From the NCBI GenBank assembly GCA_016794025.1, contig JAEUKX010000057.1, forward strand, positions 1-60,977: DNA of 60,977 nt, in the 5' to 3' direction. Every line of letters starts with the position of its first letter. Position 1 is the first letter of the stretch. This document shows, piece by piece, positions 52,545 to 60,977 of this stretch. Origin of the DNA: Rhodospirillales bacterium. GTDB lineage: Bacteria > Pseudomonadota > Alphaproteobacteria > CACIAM-22H2. Made by a program: the position numbers and the translations under genes. The notes under the pieces were generated by a model. It made no database searches and had not been told where the DNA came from. It worked only from the letters and a program-made list of their open reading frames with translations.

Positions 52545-54013
52545 ATGGGAACGAGGGAATGACGACGAATACGGCGGGAGATGGCGGGACAGGCGAGCGG
52601 CGCGCACGTGCTGCGGCTTTCCGCGATGCGCATGCGACCGCCCGCGAAGGATGGCGCCGTCGTTACGGCTTCTATCACGACGAGGATATCCGCGCGCTTC
52701 GCTACCTCGTGCCGGCTGGCCGGTCCATCCTGGCGGTCGGCTGTGGAGACGGTCACGTGCTTGCCAATCTCGAACCATCGCGCGGGCTTGGGCTCGACTC
52801 GGCCGCGACGATGGTGCATCTGGCACGCGAACGCCACCCGTCGATGGAGTTCCGCCATGTCGACATCGAGGCCGCCGACGTCTTCGCGGGTCTGAACGAG
52901 ACTTTCGACATCGTTCTTCTGGCGGACTCGATCGGCTGGATCGACGATATCGAGTCGGTTCTCGCGCGACTGTCGGCGGTCTGCCATCCGGATACGCGCG
53001 TCGTCATTTCCTATCACGCGCCGATGTGGGAGCCGGCCCTGCGCATCGCGGAACGTCTCCGGCTCAAGGCGCCGATGCCGCCGCTCAACTGGCTCGGCAT
53101 GGCGGATCTATCGGCGCTTCTTGATCTCGCGGGCTTCGAGGTAATCCGGCGGGAATGGCGCACGCTTCTGCCCTTCAGGCTTTTCGGCCTCGGTTCGCTT
53201 GTGAACCGGCTGGTCGCGCCGCTACCGGTCGTTCGCCAGCTCTGCCTGCGCAACTATCTTGTCGCGCGCGCACGCGGTGCTGCGGAGCCCGCGCCGCGTT
53301 CTGCCAGCGTCATCATTCCCGCGCGCAACGAGAAGGGAAACATCGAAGCCGCCGTCGCGCGGCTGCCGCAGTTCTGCGATCGCGTGGAGATCGTGTTCGT
53401 CGAGGGGCATTCGAAGGACGGCACGCTCGACGAGATGCATCGGGTCAAGGCCGCCTATCCCGACCGCGAGATCAAGATTCTCGTCCAGGACGGAAAAGGA
53501 AAGGGCGACGCCGTACGAAAGGGCTTCGCGGCGGCCACCGGCGAGGTCTTGATGATCCTCGACGCCGATCTGACCGTTCCGCCCGAGGATATGCCCAAGT
53601 TCTTCCGCCAGATCGCCGAAGGCCGCGGCGAATTCGTCAATGGTACCCGCCTCGTCTATCCGATGGAGGACGAGGCCATGCGGACACTCAACAGGATCGC
53701 CAACTACGGATTTTCGGTGATTTTCACCTGGCTTCTGAACCAGCGTTTCACCGATACGTTGTGCGGCACGAAGGTGCTGCGCAAGCGCCACTACGAGGCG
53801 ATCGCCGCGAACCGGCTCTACTTCGGCGATTTCGATCCGTTCGGCGACTTCGACCTGATCTTCGGTGCGATCAAGCTCAACCTGAAGGTCGTCGAGGTGC
53901 CGATCCGATACCTCGCCCGGACATATGGCGAGACCCAGATATCGAGATTCCGGCATGGCTGGCTGCTGCTGCAGATGGTCGCCTTCGCCTGGCGGAAGCT
54001 GAAGGCCTACTGA
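52541..54013 (+). CDS. Methyltransferase-GT2 glycosyltransferase fusion
   Basis: A 490-residue two-domain protein. Residues about 55-200 form a class I methyltransferase (AVGCGDGHVLANL). Residues from about 255 form a GT2 glycosyltransferase (SVIIPARNEKGNIE) with metal-binding DAD at 341-343, close to polyprenyl-phosphate glycosyltransferases. The two parts may act on one lipid-linked sugar. ATG at 52541 overlaps the previous stop; ATG at 52559 is an alternative. It overlaps galE by 1 base. Confidence 0.85.
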   Translation: MNGNEGMTTNTAGDGGTGERRARAAAFRDAHATAREGWRRRYGFYHDEDIRALRYLVPAGRSILAVGCGDGHVLANLEPSRGLGLDSAATMVHLARERHPSMEFRHVDIEAADVFAGLNETFDIVLLADSIGWIDDIESVLARLSAVCHPDTRVVISYHAPMWEPALRIAERLRLKAPMPPLNWLGMADLSALLDLAGFEVIRREWRTLLPFRLFGLGSLVNRLVAPLPVVRQLCLRNYLVARARGAAEPAPRSASVIIPARNEKGNIEAAVARLPQFCDRVEIVFVEGHSKDGTLDEMHRVKAAYPDREIKILVQDGKGKGDAVRKGFAAATGEVLMILDADLTVPPEDMPKFFRQIAEGRGEFVNGTRLVYPMEDEAMRTLNRIANYGFSVIFTWLLNQRFTDTLCGTKVLRKRHYEAIAANRLYFGDFDPFGDFDLIFGAIKLNLKVVEVPIRYLARTYGETQISRFRHGWLLLQMVAFAWRKLKAY

Positions 54014-54999
54014 TGTCCGGCGAGGCGATTCTCGTCACCGGCGGTGCCGGATTCGTGGGCGCGCATGTCTGCCGCGCGCTGGCCGCCGAAGGATTCCGGC
54101 CGGTGGCGTACGACAATCTCAGCGCTGGCCATCGTGAGTTCGTCAAATGGGGTCCGCTGATCGAGGCGGATGTCGGGGATGCCGACGCGCTCGACGCGGC
54201 GATCGCCACGAATGGTGTGCGCGCCTGCGTGCATCTGGCCGGCTCGATCGAAGTCGGCGTATCGGTCCGCGAACCGGTACGATTCTGGCAAAACAATGTC
54301 GCGACCACGCTCGTGCTGCTGGACCGGCTGCGTCTGGCAGGCGTGAAGGCGCTCGTCTTTTCGTCGACGGCGGCCGTCTACGGCACGCCTGAACGCGTGC
54401 CGATGAGCGAGGACCATCCCAAGCGACCGACGAATCCTTATGGCGAGACGAAACTCGCAGTCGAGCAGGTGCTCGCCGCGGAATGCCGAGCGCACGGACT
54501 GTCGTGGATCGCGTTCCGGTTTTTCAATGCGGCAGGTGCCGCGCACGAGGACGGGATCGGCGAAGATCATTCGCCCGAAAGCCACCTGATCCCACTTGCA
54601 TGTCAGGCGATTCTAGGTGTGCGGCCGCCGCTGACGATTTTCGGCGACGACTACCCCACGTCGGATGGCACAGCGGTGCGCGACTATATCCATGTGGCCG
54701 ACCTGGGGCGCGCGCACGCGCTCGGTATCCGTCGTGCGCTTGAAGGGAGCTGCAACTCGGCGCTCAATCTCGGGACAGGTCACGGCTATTCCGTACGCGA
54801 AGTTGTCGCGGAGATCGGGCGTTGCGCCGGCCGGCCGGTGCCGCATTCCTACGGCGCGCGTCGGCCAGGCGACAGTCCGGCGCTTGTCGCGAACCCTGCG
54901 GCCGCCCGCGCGACGTTGGGCTGGCAGCCGTCACGCTCGGCGCTGGAGACAATCGTCGCCGACGCATGGACCTGGCACAGCCGCCGCCACGCGGGTTAG
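54013..54999 (+). CDS. galE: UDP-glucose 4-epimerase
   Basis: A 328-residue extended SDR. It has GGAGFVG at 10-16, the SSTAAVYG catalytic serine region, and Y143 and K147 in NPYGETK. The EFVKWGPLIEAD and RDYIHVADL segments are typical of GalE. It supplies UDP-galactose-type sugars for the envelope. It converges with rfbG; the 3' ends overlap by 4 bases. Confidence 0.9.
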   Translation: MSGEAILVTGGAGFVGAHVCRALAAEGFRPVAYDNLSAGHREFVKWGPLIEADVGDADALDAAIATNGVRACVHLAGSIEVGVSVREPVRFWQNNVATTLVLLDRLRLAGVKALVFSSTAAVYGTPERVPMSEDHPKRPTNPYGETKLAVEQVLAAECRAHGLSWIAFRFFNAAGAAHEDGIGEDHSPESHLIPLACQAILGVRPPLTIFGDDYPTSDGTAVRDYIHVADLGRAHALGIRRALEGSCNSALNLGTGHGYSVREVVAEIGRCAGRPVPHSYGARRPGDSPALVANPAAARATLGWQPSRSALETIVADAWTWHSRRHAG

Positions 55000-56027
55000 A
55001 GACGCCCGAATTCCCCGATCTGCCGGCGCGTGAACTGCGCGAGATCCTTCCCGGCGGTTCGCGCGGCATACCAGCTGGCTGTCCATTCGATGGCTTGTTC
55101 GAACGGAAGTCGCGACCGCCAACCCAGCTTCTCGCGTGCGCGGGCAGACGAGAGAGCGAGATAGGTTGCTTCGGCGGGGCGGTCGGCATTCTCGAGCGTC
55201 CAGCCCGGCCGTCCGCCGAAATGGCGTCCGAAGGCCTCGACGAGTTCGGCGACCGTCCGTCCACCTGCCGCCTCGGGGCCGAAATTGAGCGGCCCATCGA
55301 TCCCCTGACGCACGGTTTCGAGATAGCCGGAGAGCGGATCGAGCACATGCTGCCACGGGCGTACGGCTTCCGGGCGCCGCAGCACGAGCGGCTTGCCGGC
55401 TTCGAGAGCACGCACGGCGTCCGGAATCACCCGGTGCGGCGCCCAGTCCCCGCCACCGATCACGTTGCCGGCCCGTACCGTGGCCACCGGTACGCGCCCG
55501 TGGAAATAGATGGCCCTGAAGCTGTCGACGATGATTTCGGCGGCAGCTTTGCTGGCAGAGTAGGGGTCGTGGCCGCCAAGCCTGTCGCCTTCGACGAACG
55601 CGTGTGGCCTGCCGTCGTTCGCGTAGACCTTGTCGCTGGTCACGACGAGGATGCGTTCGATCGATTCCGTGCGACGGCTCGCGTCGAGCACGTTCGCCGT
55701 CCCCGCGACGTTGGCCGAGATCGTGCCGGCCGGATCCTCGATTGACGGAAGAACAAGCGCCTGCGCTGCCATGTGTATGACGATGTTTGGCGCGAAATCG
55801 CCAACGATTGCGGAAAGCCGCGCCGCGTCGCGGATGTCGCAGATCTCGTGCCGCGAACACATGTCTGCGCCATTCAGGAGGGAAAACAGGGACGGCTTCG
55901 TGGGCGGTTCGAGCGAGACGCCGCAGACCTTTGCGCCGAGCATGTCGAGCCAGACGAGAAGCCATGCGCCCTTGAAGCCGGTATGGCCGGTGAGCAGAAC
56001 GCGCTTGCCCGAGAAATACTCGCCCAT
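54996..56027 (-). CDS. rfbG: CDP-glucose 4,6-dehydratase
   Basis: A 343-residue SDR. The N-terminal TGHTGFKGAWL is a hallmark of CDP-glucose 4,6-dehydratases. Catalytic SDK is at 131-133 and YxxxK at Y156 and K160. It starts the route to CDP-dideoxyhexoses or CDP-linked branched sugars. The cytidylyltransferase RfbF that would make CDP-glucose is not in the window. It follows rsmB on the minus strand after 32 bases. Confidence 0.92.
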   Translation of the reverse strand: MGEYFSGKRVLLTGHTGFKGAWLLVWLDMLGAKVCGVSLEPPTKPSLFSLLNGADMCSRHEICDIRDAARLSAIVGDFAPNIVIHMAAQALVLPSIEDPAGTISANVAGTANVLDASRRTESIERILVVTSDKVYANDGRPHAFVEGDRLGGHDPYSASKAAAEIIVDSFRAIYFHGRVPVATVRAGNVIGGGDWAPHRVIPDAVRALEAGKPLVLRRPEAVRPWQHVLDPLSGYLETVRQGIDGPLNFGPEAAGGRTVAELVEAFGRHFGGRPGWTLENADRPAEATYLALSSARAREKLGWRSRLPFEQAIEWTASWYAARTAGKDLAQFTRRQIGEFGRL

Positions 56028-56059
56028 CGGCGAACCCTATCGCGGGACTCGCGCGAGCC

Positions 56060-57370
56060 TCAAGTCTTGCGAACCAGCCGCGCGGCATAGAACCCGTCCA
56101 TGCCGCCTTTCTCCGCCCAGTGCATCGGTAGCGCGAGAAGGTCGCCGTTCGTGTCGACAAGCTCGCCGCAGCCGCCGAGTTCGGCGGCGGTCACCTTCCG
56201 GCGTTCGAATGCCGCATTGCGCTTGAGGAAGGCTGCCACGCGGCTCCTGCCTTCGCGCGGGTCGAGCGAACACACGGCGTAGACGAGCGTACCGCCGGGT
56301 GCCGTCATTTCGGCAGCCGCGTCGAGAAGCCGGTCCTGAACGCCAACCAGCTTGTCGGCATCCGCCGGCGATTTGAGGTAGGCGATCTCCGGATGGCGGC
56401 GCAACGTACCGGTAGCCGTACAAGGTGCATCGAGCAGCACATGGCGCACGGGCGCGGCCGGCCGCCAGACTGCGGCATCCGCGGCGACGCATGTTGCGGT
56501 CATGCCAGTGCGCGCAAGATTCTCGGAAAGTCGCGCGAGCCGCTTTTTCGACTGGTCGACGGCGGTGACGCGTCCGCCGCCGGCGGCAAGCTGCAGCGTC
56601 TTGCCACCTGGCGCCGCACAAAGATCGAGCACGTCGGCGCCTGAGATGTCACCCAGCAGACGGACGGGCAGCGCGGCCGCGGCGTCCTGCACCCACCATG
56701 CCCCCTCCGCGAAGCCCGGCAGTTCGGCAAGGCCGCCGGCGTCGGGCAGACGCAGCGTGCCGGTGACAAGTCTCTCCGCGTCGAGGCGCTCGGCCCAAAG
56801 GTCGGGATCGGCGCGAACCGTGAGGTCGAGCGGCGGATTGCCGGCATGCACGGCCGCCACCGCCCGGGCGATGTCGTCGCCGTATGCTGTCGACAGGATG
56901 TGCCAAAGCCATGGCGGCGTATCCAAACGGGCGGAATCCAGCGCGGACAAAAGCGATTTCCCGTCGCGCGCAACGCGGCGGAGCACGGCATTGACAAGCC
57001 CTTTGAGCGACTGCGCGCGGCCCGTGCAAAGCGCCACGGTCTCCCCCACCGCCGCATGGTCCGGCGTGCCGAGCAGAAGCAACTGGGCCGCTCCCAGTCG
57101 CAGGATGTCGCGCACGGGCGAGGGCGGCGCGCTCTTGTCGAGACAGCGTGCCAGAACGGCATCGAGGCTGCCCATCCTGCGCAGGACGCTTGCCGCAAGA
57201 AGACGCGCGAATGCCCGGTCGCGCGGTTCAAGCCGGGCGTGCCCTTCCACCAGGCCTGCGGCGTCGTCGAGAGTCCTGCCCTTGGCGAGGACATGCTCCA
57301 ACAGGTCGCGGGCGACGGCCCGCGCCGAGGCTAGGGGTTGTGTGGGACGTTTGCGAGGCTGGCCGGGCAT
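56060..57370 (-). CDS. rsmB: 16S rRNA m5C967 methyltransferase (RsmB)
   Basis: A 436-residue RNA m5C methyltransferase. An NusB-like N-terminal domain (about residues 10-150) precedes the SAM domain with LDLCAAPGGKTLQL, the motif IV cysteine in DAPCTATGTLRRHPE, and the catalytic cysteine in YAVCSLDPREG. It modifies position 967 of 16S rRNA. The start lies beside a 9-base inverted repeat and a heat-shock-like -35 box. Confidence 0.94.
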   Translation of the reverse strand: MPGQPRKRPTQPLASARAVARDLLEHVLAKGRTLDDAAGLVEGHARLEPRDRAFARLLAASVLRRMGSLDAVLARCLDKSAPPSPVRDILRLGAAQLLLLGTPDHAAVGETVALCTGRAQSLKGLVNAVLRRVARDGKSLLSALDSARLDTPPWLWHILSTAYGDDIARAVAAVHAGNPPLDLTVRADPDLWAERLDAERLVTGTLRLPDAGGLAELPGFAEGAWWVQDAAAALPVRLLGDISGADVLDLCAAPGGKTLQLAAGGGRVTAVDQSKKRLARLSENLARTGMTATCVAADAAVWRPAAPVRHVLLDAPCTATGTLRRHPEIAYLKSPADADKLVGVQDRLLDAAAEMTAPGGTLVYAVCSLDPREGRSRVAAFLKRNAAFERRKVTAAELGGCGELVDTNGDLLALPMHWAEKGGMDGFYAARLVRKT

Positions 57371-57379
57371 GGCGGCGCA

Positions 57380-57408
57380 ACTTGGACGAGGCGAGGTCGC
57401 GCTTCAAG
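57380..57408 (-). promoter_or_regulatory. Weak heat-shock-like (RpoH) promoter candidate for rsmB
   Basis: On the minus strand CTTGAA (57403-57408) and CCAAGT (57380-57385) are 17 bases apart, close to the alphaproteobacterial RpoH pattern CTTGAA-N17-CCANAT. Transcription would begin only a few bases before the ATG, so the message would be nearly leaderless. That makes the call tentative. Confidence 0.3.
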
Positions 57409-57440
57409 GAATAAGCGGCATGACCCTTGCGTTATTCCTT
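57406..57440. repeat. 9-base perfect inverted repeat between rsmB and the small plus-strand ORF
   Basis: AAGGAATAA at 57406-57414 and TTATTCCTT at 57432-57440 are perfect inverted arms with a 17-base spacer. It could be a protein-binding site. The left arm overlaps the candidate -35 box of rsmB. Confidence 0.4.
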
Positions 57441-57477
57441 CAGTTGGGGAATCGATACGCCGCTTCCGGGAAACGCC

Positions 57478-57654
57478 ATGACCGATCTTGCACCGTTGCG
57501 CAGTCCGCGCCCTCGCTCGATGAGTCGCCTTCAGGCGCTCATCTTGGCCGTGGTCCTGATTCTCGGTGGTATGGCGATCGCTCGGGCCGACCGGCCAGCG
57601 GCAGGGTCGCTCGCCGCGGCAGGCGACACGCTCCCCCTGAAATCCCAGGACTGA
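57478..57654 (+). CDS. Small hydrophobic protein, unknown
   Basis: A 58-residue open frame with a basic N-terminus, a hydrophobic stretch at about residues 20-36 (LILAVVLILGG), and a polar tail. This fits a signal peptide or membrane anchor. GGGAAA lies upstream of the ATG. It sits alone between rsmB and htpX, both on the other strand. The 307-base gap 57371-57677 otherwise holds only the inverted repeat and the possible promoter. The frame could be chance in this GC-rich DNA. Confidence 0.4.
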   Translation: MTDLAPLRSPRPRSMSRLQALILAVVLILGGMAIARADRPAAGSLAAAGDTLPLKSQD

Positions 57655-57677
57655 CACTTTCTTCGGTCGCGCGGGTC

Positions 57678-58595
57678 TCAGCCCCACGGGCCGCGCGGGC
57701 GCGTGCCGGCGCGCGGGACCGACGTGCGGGCGCCCGCACGGGCGCCGCCCATCATGCGCGCCTGCTCGACGAGGGCGGCAATCCGGTTTGCCGGATTGGG
57801 GTGGGTCGAAAACAGGTTGTCGGCGCCTTCGCCCGTCAACGGATTCATGATGAACATGTGCGCCGTCGCCGGGTTGCGTTCCGCGGTTTCGCTGGGCATG
57901 CGGGCGACGCCGTGCGCGATCTTCTCCAGCGCCGAGGCCAGCGCCAACGGATCGCCGGAGATCTCGCCGCCCACCCGATCGGCCTCGTACTCGCGGCTCC
58001 TGCTTATTGCCATCTGAACGAGGCTTGCCGCCAGCGGGGCAAGGATCATCAGCGCCAGTGTTCCGATGGGACCAAGACCGCCGCGCTCGCGGTTGTTCGA
58101 GCCGGAGAAGAAGAAGGCGAACTGGGCGAGCATGCCGATGGCGCCGGCGATGGTCGCAGTCACGGTCATCGTCAGCGTGTCGCGATTCTTCACATGGGCA
58201 AGTTCATGCGCCATCACTGCGGCGACCTCGCGCGCGTCGAGCATCTCCAGCAGCCCGCGCGTCGCGGCCACGGCGGCGTTTTCGGGATTGCGGCCGGTTG
58301 CAAACGCGTTGGGCTGGGGATCGTCGATCAGGTAGACCTTCGGCATCGGCACACCGGCATTGGCGGCAAGACCCGCCACGATGCGGTGCAACTCCGGAGC
58401 TTCGGCCGGACCCGCCTCGCGCGCGCCATACATGGAAAGCACCATCTTGTCAGCGTTCCAGTAGGCGAACAGGTTCGTGGCCGCCGCGACGACGAACGCG
58501 ATCATCATCCCGCCCTCGCCGCCAAGCGCATAGCCGATGGCCAGAAAAAGGCCGGTCAGTGCGGCCAGAAGTATGGCTGTCTTCGTATAGTTCAT
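57678..58595 (-). CDS. htpX: HtpX-type membrane zinc metalloprotease
   Basis: A 305-residue membrane protease. Two N-terminal membrane segments (about 7-26 and 30-48) precede the zinc site HELAH at 130-134, two more hydrophobic segments (about 142-165 and 178-197), and the third ligand E202 in REYEAD. It removes misfolded membrane proteins. ATG at 58595 gives the usual length and N-terminus; the frame stays open further upstream but without family features. Confidence 0.94.
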   Translation of the reverse strand: MNYTKTAILLAALTGLFLAIGYALGGEGGMMIAFVVAAATNLFAYWNADKMVLSMYGAREAGPAEAPELHRIVAGLAANAGVPMPKVYLIDDPQPNAFATGRNPENAAVAATRGLLEMLDAREVAAVMAHELAHVKNRDTLTMTVTATIAGAIGMLAQFAFFFSGSNNRERGGLGPIGTLALMILAPLAASLVQMAISRSREYEADRVGGEISGDPLALASALEKIAHGVARMPSETAERNPATAHMFIMNPLTGEGADNLFSTHPNPANRIAALVEQARMMGGARAGARTSVPRAGTRPRGPWG

Positions 58596-58793
58596 GTGCC
58601 CAGAGGTATGATCGACCGGCCGACTGTTCAAGGCTTGCCCTGAGCCGGTCGCGGCTTCATAAATACTTTGATACCGCCACTGCCGACTCGCCGACCCCGT
58701 GCCGGCCAACTTGCGGAAGAGTCGTCGTTCGTCGCTGCTTGGTGCCATGAAAATCCGATCTGCGCATTCGTCACCCTGTCGTGGGGCCTCGTC

Positions 58794-60977
58794 TTGACCG
58801 GCGTCTGGACGAAGCGGCTTCTGGCGGTGGCGCTGACGGCGGTCGCTGGCACGGTGCTGTTTCAGGTCGTCGACCTCGGCGATCTGGGCAGGCGTCTGGC
58901 TCAGGTCCGGCCGCACGCGGCCGCGCAGATCGTCCTGCTGTTCGTGGTGTCGGCGATTCTCGCCGCATGGCGCCTGCATCGCGCGCTCGCGCATTTCGGC
59001 TCGCCCGTGCCGGTCGGCGTATCGCTGCGTGCGTCCACGGCAGGCCTCGTTTCCAGTCTTTTCGTGATCGGAATATTCGGGGCGCTGGCGGGCCGGCAGG
59101 CCGTCCTGCGCGGTGCCGGCGTTTCGGCCGGTGCGGTTGCGCTGACTGTCGCATATGAACGTCTGGCGGTTGCTGCCGTGGGGGCGCTTGCGTGCGCGAT
59201 CGCGGCCGGAAATCTCTACGCCGAGGCCGTCGTCGGCACGCTGGTCGATAGTCTTGCGCTTGGCCCGCTTGCGATCGTCGCCGCCGTGGCCCTTGTCTGG
59301 CATCTGCGTCACGCATCGAGCGTTTTCGAGCGCGCGATCACAGCCGTCCTGACGTCGCCACGGACGATCGTGCATGGCATCGAGATGCTGATCTTGGCGG
59401 GCGTCGGCCAGATGCTGGCGATATCGGCCTATGTTGTCGCAGCCCGAGCGATGGGCGCCGAGACGGCAGTCGGCGATCTCGCTCTGGCGGGCGCCGTCGT
59501 GAGCTTTGCGGCAAGCCTTCCGATCAGCATCAACGGGTGGGGCATTCGCGAGATTGCCGCCGTGTCGGCATTCGGTGCGCTCGGCATCGGGGCGGAGCCG
59601 GCAGCCGCCTTGTCGATACTCGTGGGATTGTGCGCGACGGTGGCCGTCGTCGGTCTTGTGCCGATCCTGATGCTGCCGTTGCGCGCTGGCCGGACCACGC
59701 AGCCTGATTCCGGAGCCCTCGGGCAGCCCGATTTCGACGCGGCATTCGCGGGTCTCGCGGCTCTCGGCGCCGGCATTCTCGTGTTCTTCCAGACGCACGT
59801 CTATTTCGACAATGCCTACGTCTCGGTGAACCTAGCCGACCCGATCGCGTTGCTCGCTCTGGGCGTCGCGGGGGCAGGCGCGATTTCGGCGCGCGCACGT
59901 CCGGGATGGCTCTCGGCCGAGATGGCTGGATGGTTTGCCGCGACAAGCGCCGTGCTCGTGGTCGGGTTCGCGATCGGAGCTGCGCAATTCGGCATTACCG
60001 GCTGGGCGCTCAACAACCGGCTGATCGGCTGGCTCATCCTGCTCGGATATTTCAGCGCGGGTGCGTCGGCCGCCGGGCTTCTCGGCGTACATGGCGCCCG
60101 GCGCGTGCTCGAGACATTCGTTCTCGTGGGTGCCACGATCGTCGTCGTCTATTCGGTGGAGCGTCTCATGCCGCTGTTCGGCATCGGCGTCTGGCCTTCG
60201 ACGTTCGACTATTCGGGTTACGCGGCAAATCGCAACGCGTTCGCCTTCCAGCTTCTCGTTGCCGCGTGCGCGGCCTTGGCCCTGTCCGAAGCCGCGCAGC
60301 GGACGGCAACCCGATGGGTCCGTCCATTGCCGATCGCGCTGGGCCTAATCGTGTTCGGCATCTGGCAGACCCGCTCGCTTGCCGGAGCGATCTCGGGTGC
60401 GAGCATACTGCTTGCCTTGGGATTCCTTGGCGAGGGGGCGCGCGCGACCGCGATCCGCGCGATCGTCTGGGCATTCGCCTTCTTCGGCCTCCACGAGGCG
60501 GTGACCTGGATCGGCCTTTGGTCGCCGAGCGCGAGCGGCGACATAGCGTATTACACCCAGCCGCCCGCTCTCCTTCGCGGGACAAGCCTCGCCGAACGCT
60601 TCCTGAGCATGCGTCAGGGGCTCGAACTGTGGCTGGAGCACCCGATCTTCGGCGCCGGACTCGGGGCGTTCTATCGCCTCGGTCTGGGCAGCGTCATCAC
60701 CCAGCTTGTCATTCATTCGACACCGATCTGGATTCTGGCGGAGTTCGGAATCGTCGGTGCCATCATCATTGCGAGCTATCCGACGGTGAGGATCTTCGGC
60801 TGGATCCGCGGCGAGAACCGCAGTCGTTCGGTGCGAAGCCTGTTTATCGTCGGTCTGGTCCTGCTGTTCATGCTGTTTTCCCAGGTCCACGAGATCGCCT
60901 ACCAGCGCGTCTTCTGGCTTGCGCTCGGGGCCGCCGTGGGGCTTGCCGGATCCGGCGCAAAGCCGAATATTCTACGT
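58794..60977 (+). CDS. Fused flippase-like (UPF0104) and O-antigen ligase/polymerase-like membrane protein, 3' end outside the window
   Basis: An open frame of at least 728 codons runs to the last base. The first 300 residues resemble the lysylphosphatidylglycerol-synthase transmembrane/UPF0104 family: [12 protein letters not shown], then YERLAV, then [16 protein letters not shown]. The rest (about 315-728) is a second multi-pass region with [13 protein letters not shown] near residue 614, a motif of the O-antigen ligase/Wzy_C family, and [15 protein letters not shown] after it. A fusion of glycolipid flipping-like and ligation-like parts is suggested. The start TTG at 58794 is preceded by GTGGGG at 58781-58786; no ATG fits. 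The 198 bases between htpX and this gene hold nothing else that I can call. Confidence 0.8.
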   Translation, partial: MTGVWTKRLLAVALTAVAGTVLFQVVDLGDLGRRLAQVRPHAAAQIVLLFVVSAILAAWRLHRALAHFGSPVPVGVSLRASTAGLVSSLFVIGIFGALAGRQAVLRGAGVSAGAVALTVAYERLAVAAVGALACAIAAGNLYAEAVVGTLVDSLALGPLAIVAAVALVWHLRHASSVFERAITAVLTSPRTIVHGIEMLILAGVGQMLAISAYVVAARAMGAETAVGDLALAGAVVSFAASLPISINGWGIREIAAVSAFGALGIGAEPAAALSILVGLCATVAVVGLVPILMLPLRAGRTTQPDSGALGQPDFDAAFAGLAALGAGILVFFQTHVYFDNAYVSVNLADPIALLALGVAGAGAISARARPGWLSAEMAGWFAATSAVLVVGFAIGAAQFGITGWALNNRLIGWLILLGYFSAGASAAGLLGVHGARRVLETFVLVGATIVVVYSVERLMPLFGIGVWPSTFDYSGYAANRNAFAFQLLVAACAALALSEAAQRTATRWVRPLPIALGLIVFGIWQTRSLAGAISGASILLALGFLGEGARATAIRAIVWAFAFFGLHEAVTWIGLWSPSASGDIAYYTQPPALLRGTSLAERFLSMRQGLELWLEHPIFGAGLGAFYRLGLGSVITQLVIHSTPIWILAEFGIVGAIIIASYPTVRIFGWIRGENRSRSVRSLFIVGLVLLFMLFSQVHEIAYQRVFWLALGAAVGLAGSGAKPNILR

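Noticed and set aside
58606..58632. Heat-shock-like promoter for htpX (CTTGAA at 58627-58632 and TCATAC at 58606-58611 on the minus strand).
   Set aside because: The spacer is 15 bases rather than 17, the -10 matches poorly, and the start codon would follow almost at once.
1..60977. tRNA, rRNA, CRISPR arrays, phage or insertion-sequence genes.
   Set aside because: No transposase or integrase motif, no array of spaced repeats and no tRNA-like fold was seen in the intergenic gaps, which are mostly under 250 bases.

Overview
The window is a GC-rich, densely packed stretch of an alphaproteobacterial chromosome. This is inferred from codon use, from the lptD, lptE, rsmB, htpX, rpe and heparinase-like genes at the right, and from frequent GTG and TTG starts. 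A Rhodospirillales- or Rhizobiales-like host fits, but the genus cannot be read from the sequence. I support 55 protein-coding genes. I saw no rRNA, tRNA, CRISPR array or insertion sequence. The two edge genes are cut by the window: an ABC exporter ATPase at the left and a flippase-ligase fusion at the right.

Region 1 (1-37205) is a surface-glycan island of about 37 kb. All but one of its genes are on the plus strand, mostly joined by 4-base ATGA or GTGA overlaps. It holds two similar sugar-building sets, each with a Gfo/Idh oxidoreductase, a DegT aminotransferase and an SpsF-type cytidylyltransferase (2214-6166 and 18373-21423). It also holds an apparently complete pseudaminic acid pathway: pseB, pseF, pseC, a pseG-pseH fusion, pseI and a Pse-associated methylase. 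There is a second, divergent NeuB-family synthase. Two glutamine-amidotransferase pairs (HisH/HisF paralogues) sit with three WbpG/PseA-type PP-loop amidotransferases, the enzymes that turn N-acetyl sugars into acetamidino sugars. Decorating enzymes include an N-formyltransferase, a sulfotransferase, a PhyH dioxygenase, several methyltransferases, a GNAT acetyltransferase and an SGNH hydrolase. Four GT-like proteins could assemble the glycan. A three-gene set at 8831-12004 (M28-like zinc hydrolase, Bfd-type [2Fe-2S] protein, protein of unknown family) has no obvious role and is the least understood part.

Region 2 (37174-47122) has two asparagine-synthase-like amidotransferases, a second sulfotransferase, cysD-cysNC for making PAPS, a third DegT aminotransferase and a GT-C-like membrane protein. 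With the sulfotransferases, this points to a sulfated glycan.

Region 3 (47261-60977) mixes envelope and housekeeping genes: lptE and lptD convergent on a shared CTAG, rpe, a heparinase II/III-like gene, a methyltransferase-GT2 fusion, galE, a CDP-glucose 4,6-dehydratase, rsmB, htpX, and an open frame that fuses a flippase-like domain to an O-antigen ligase/polymerase-like domain.

Taken together, the island probably builds and decorates a nonulosonic-acid-containing polysaccharide or glycoprotein glycan with amino, amidino, formyl, methyl and sulfate groups. Region 3 carries parts of LPS export and possibly polymer ligation. All five convergent gene pairs with firm calls overlap at their 3' ends, so there is almost no room for conventional terminators.
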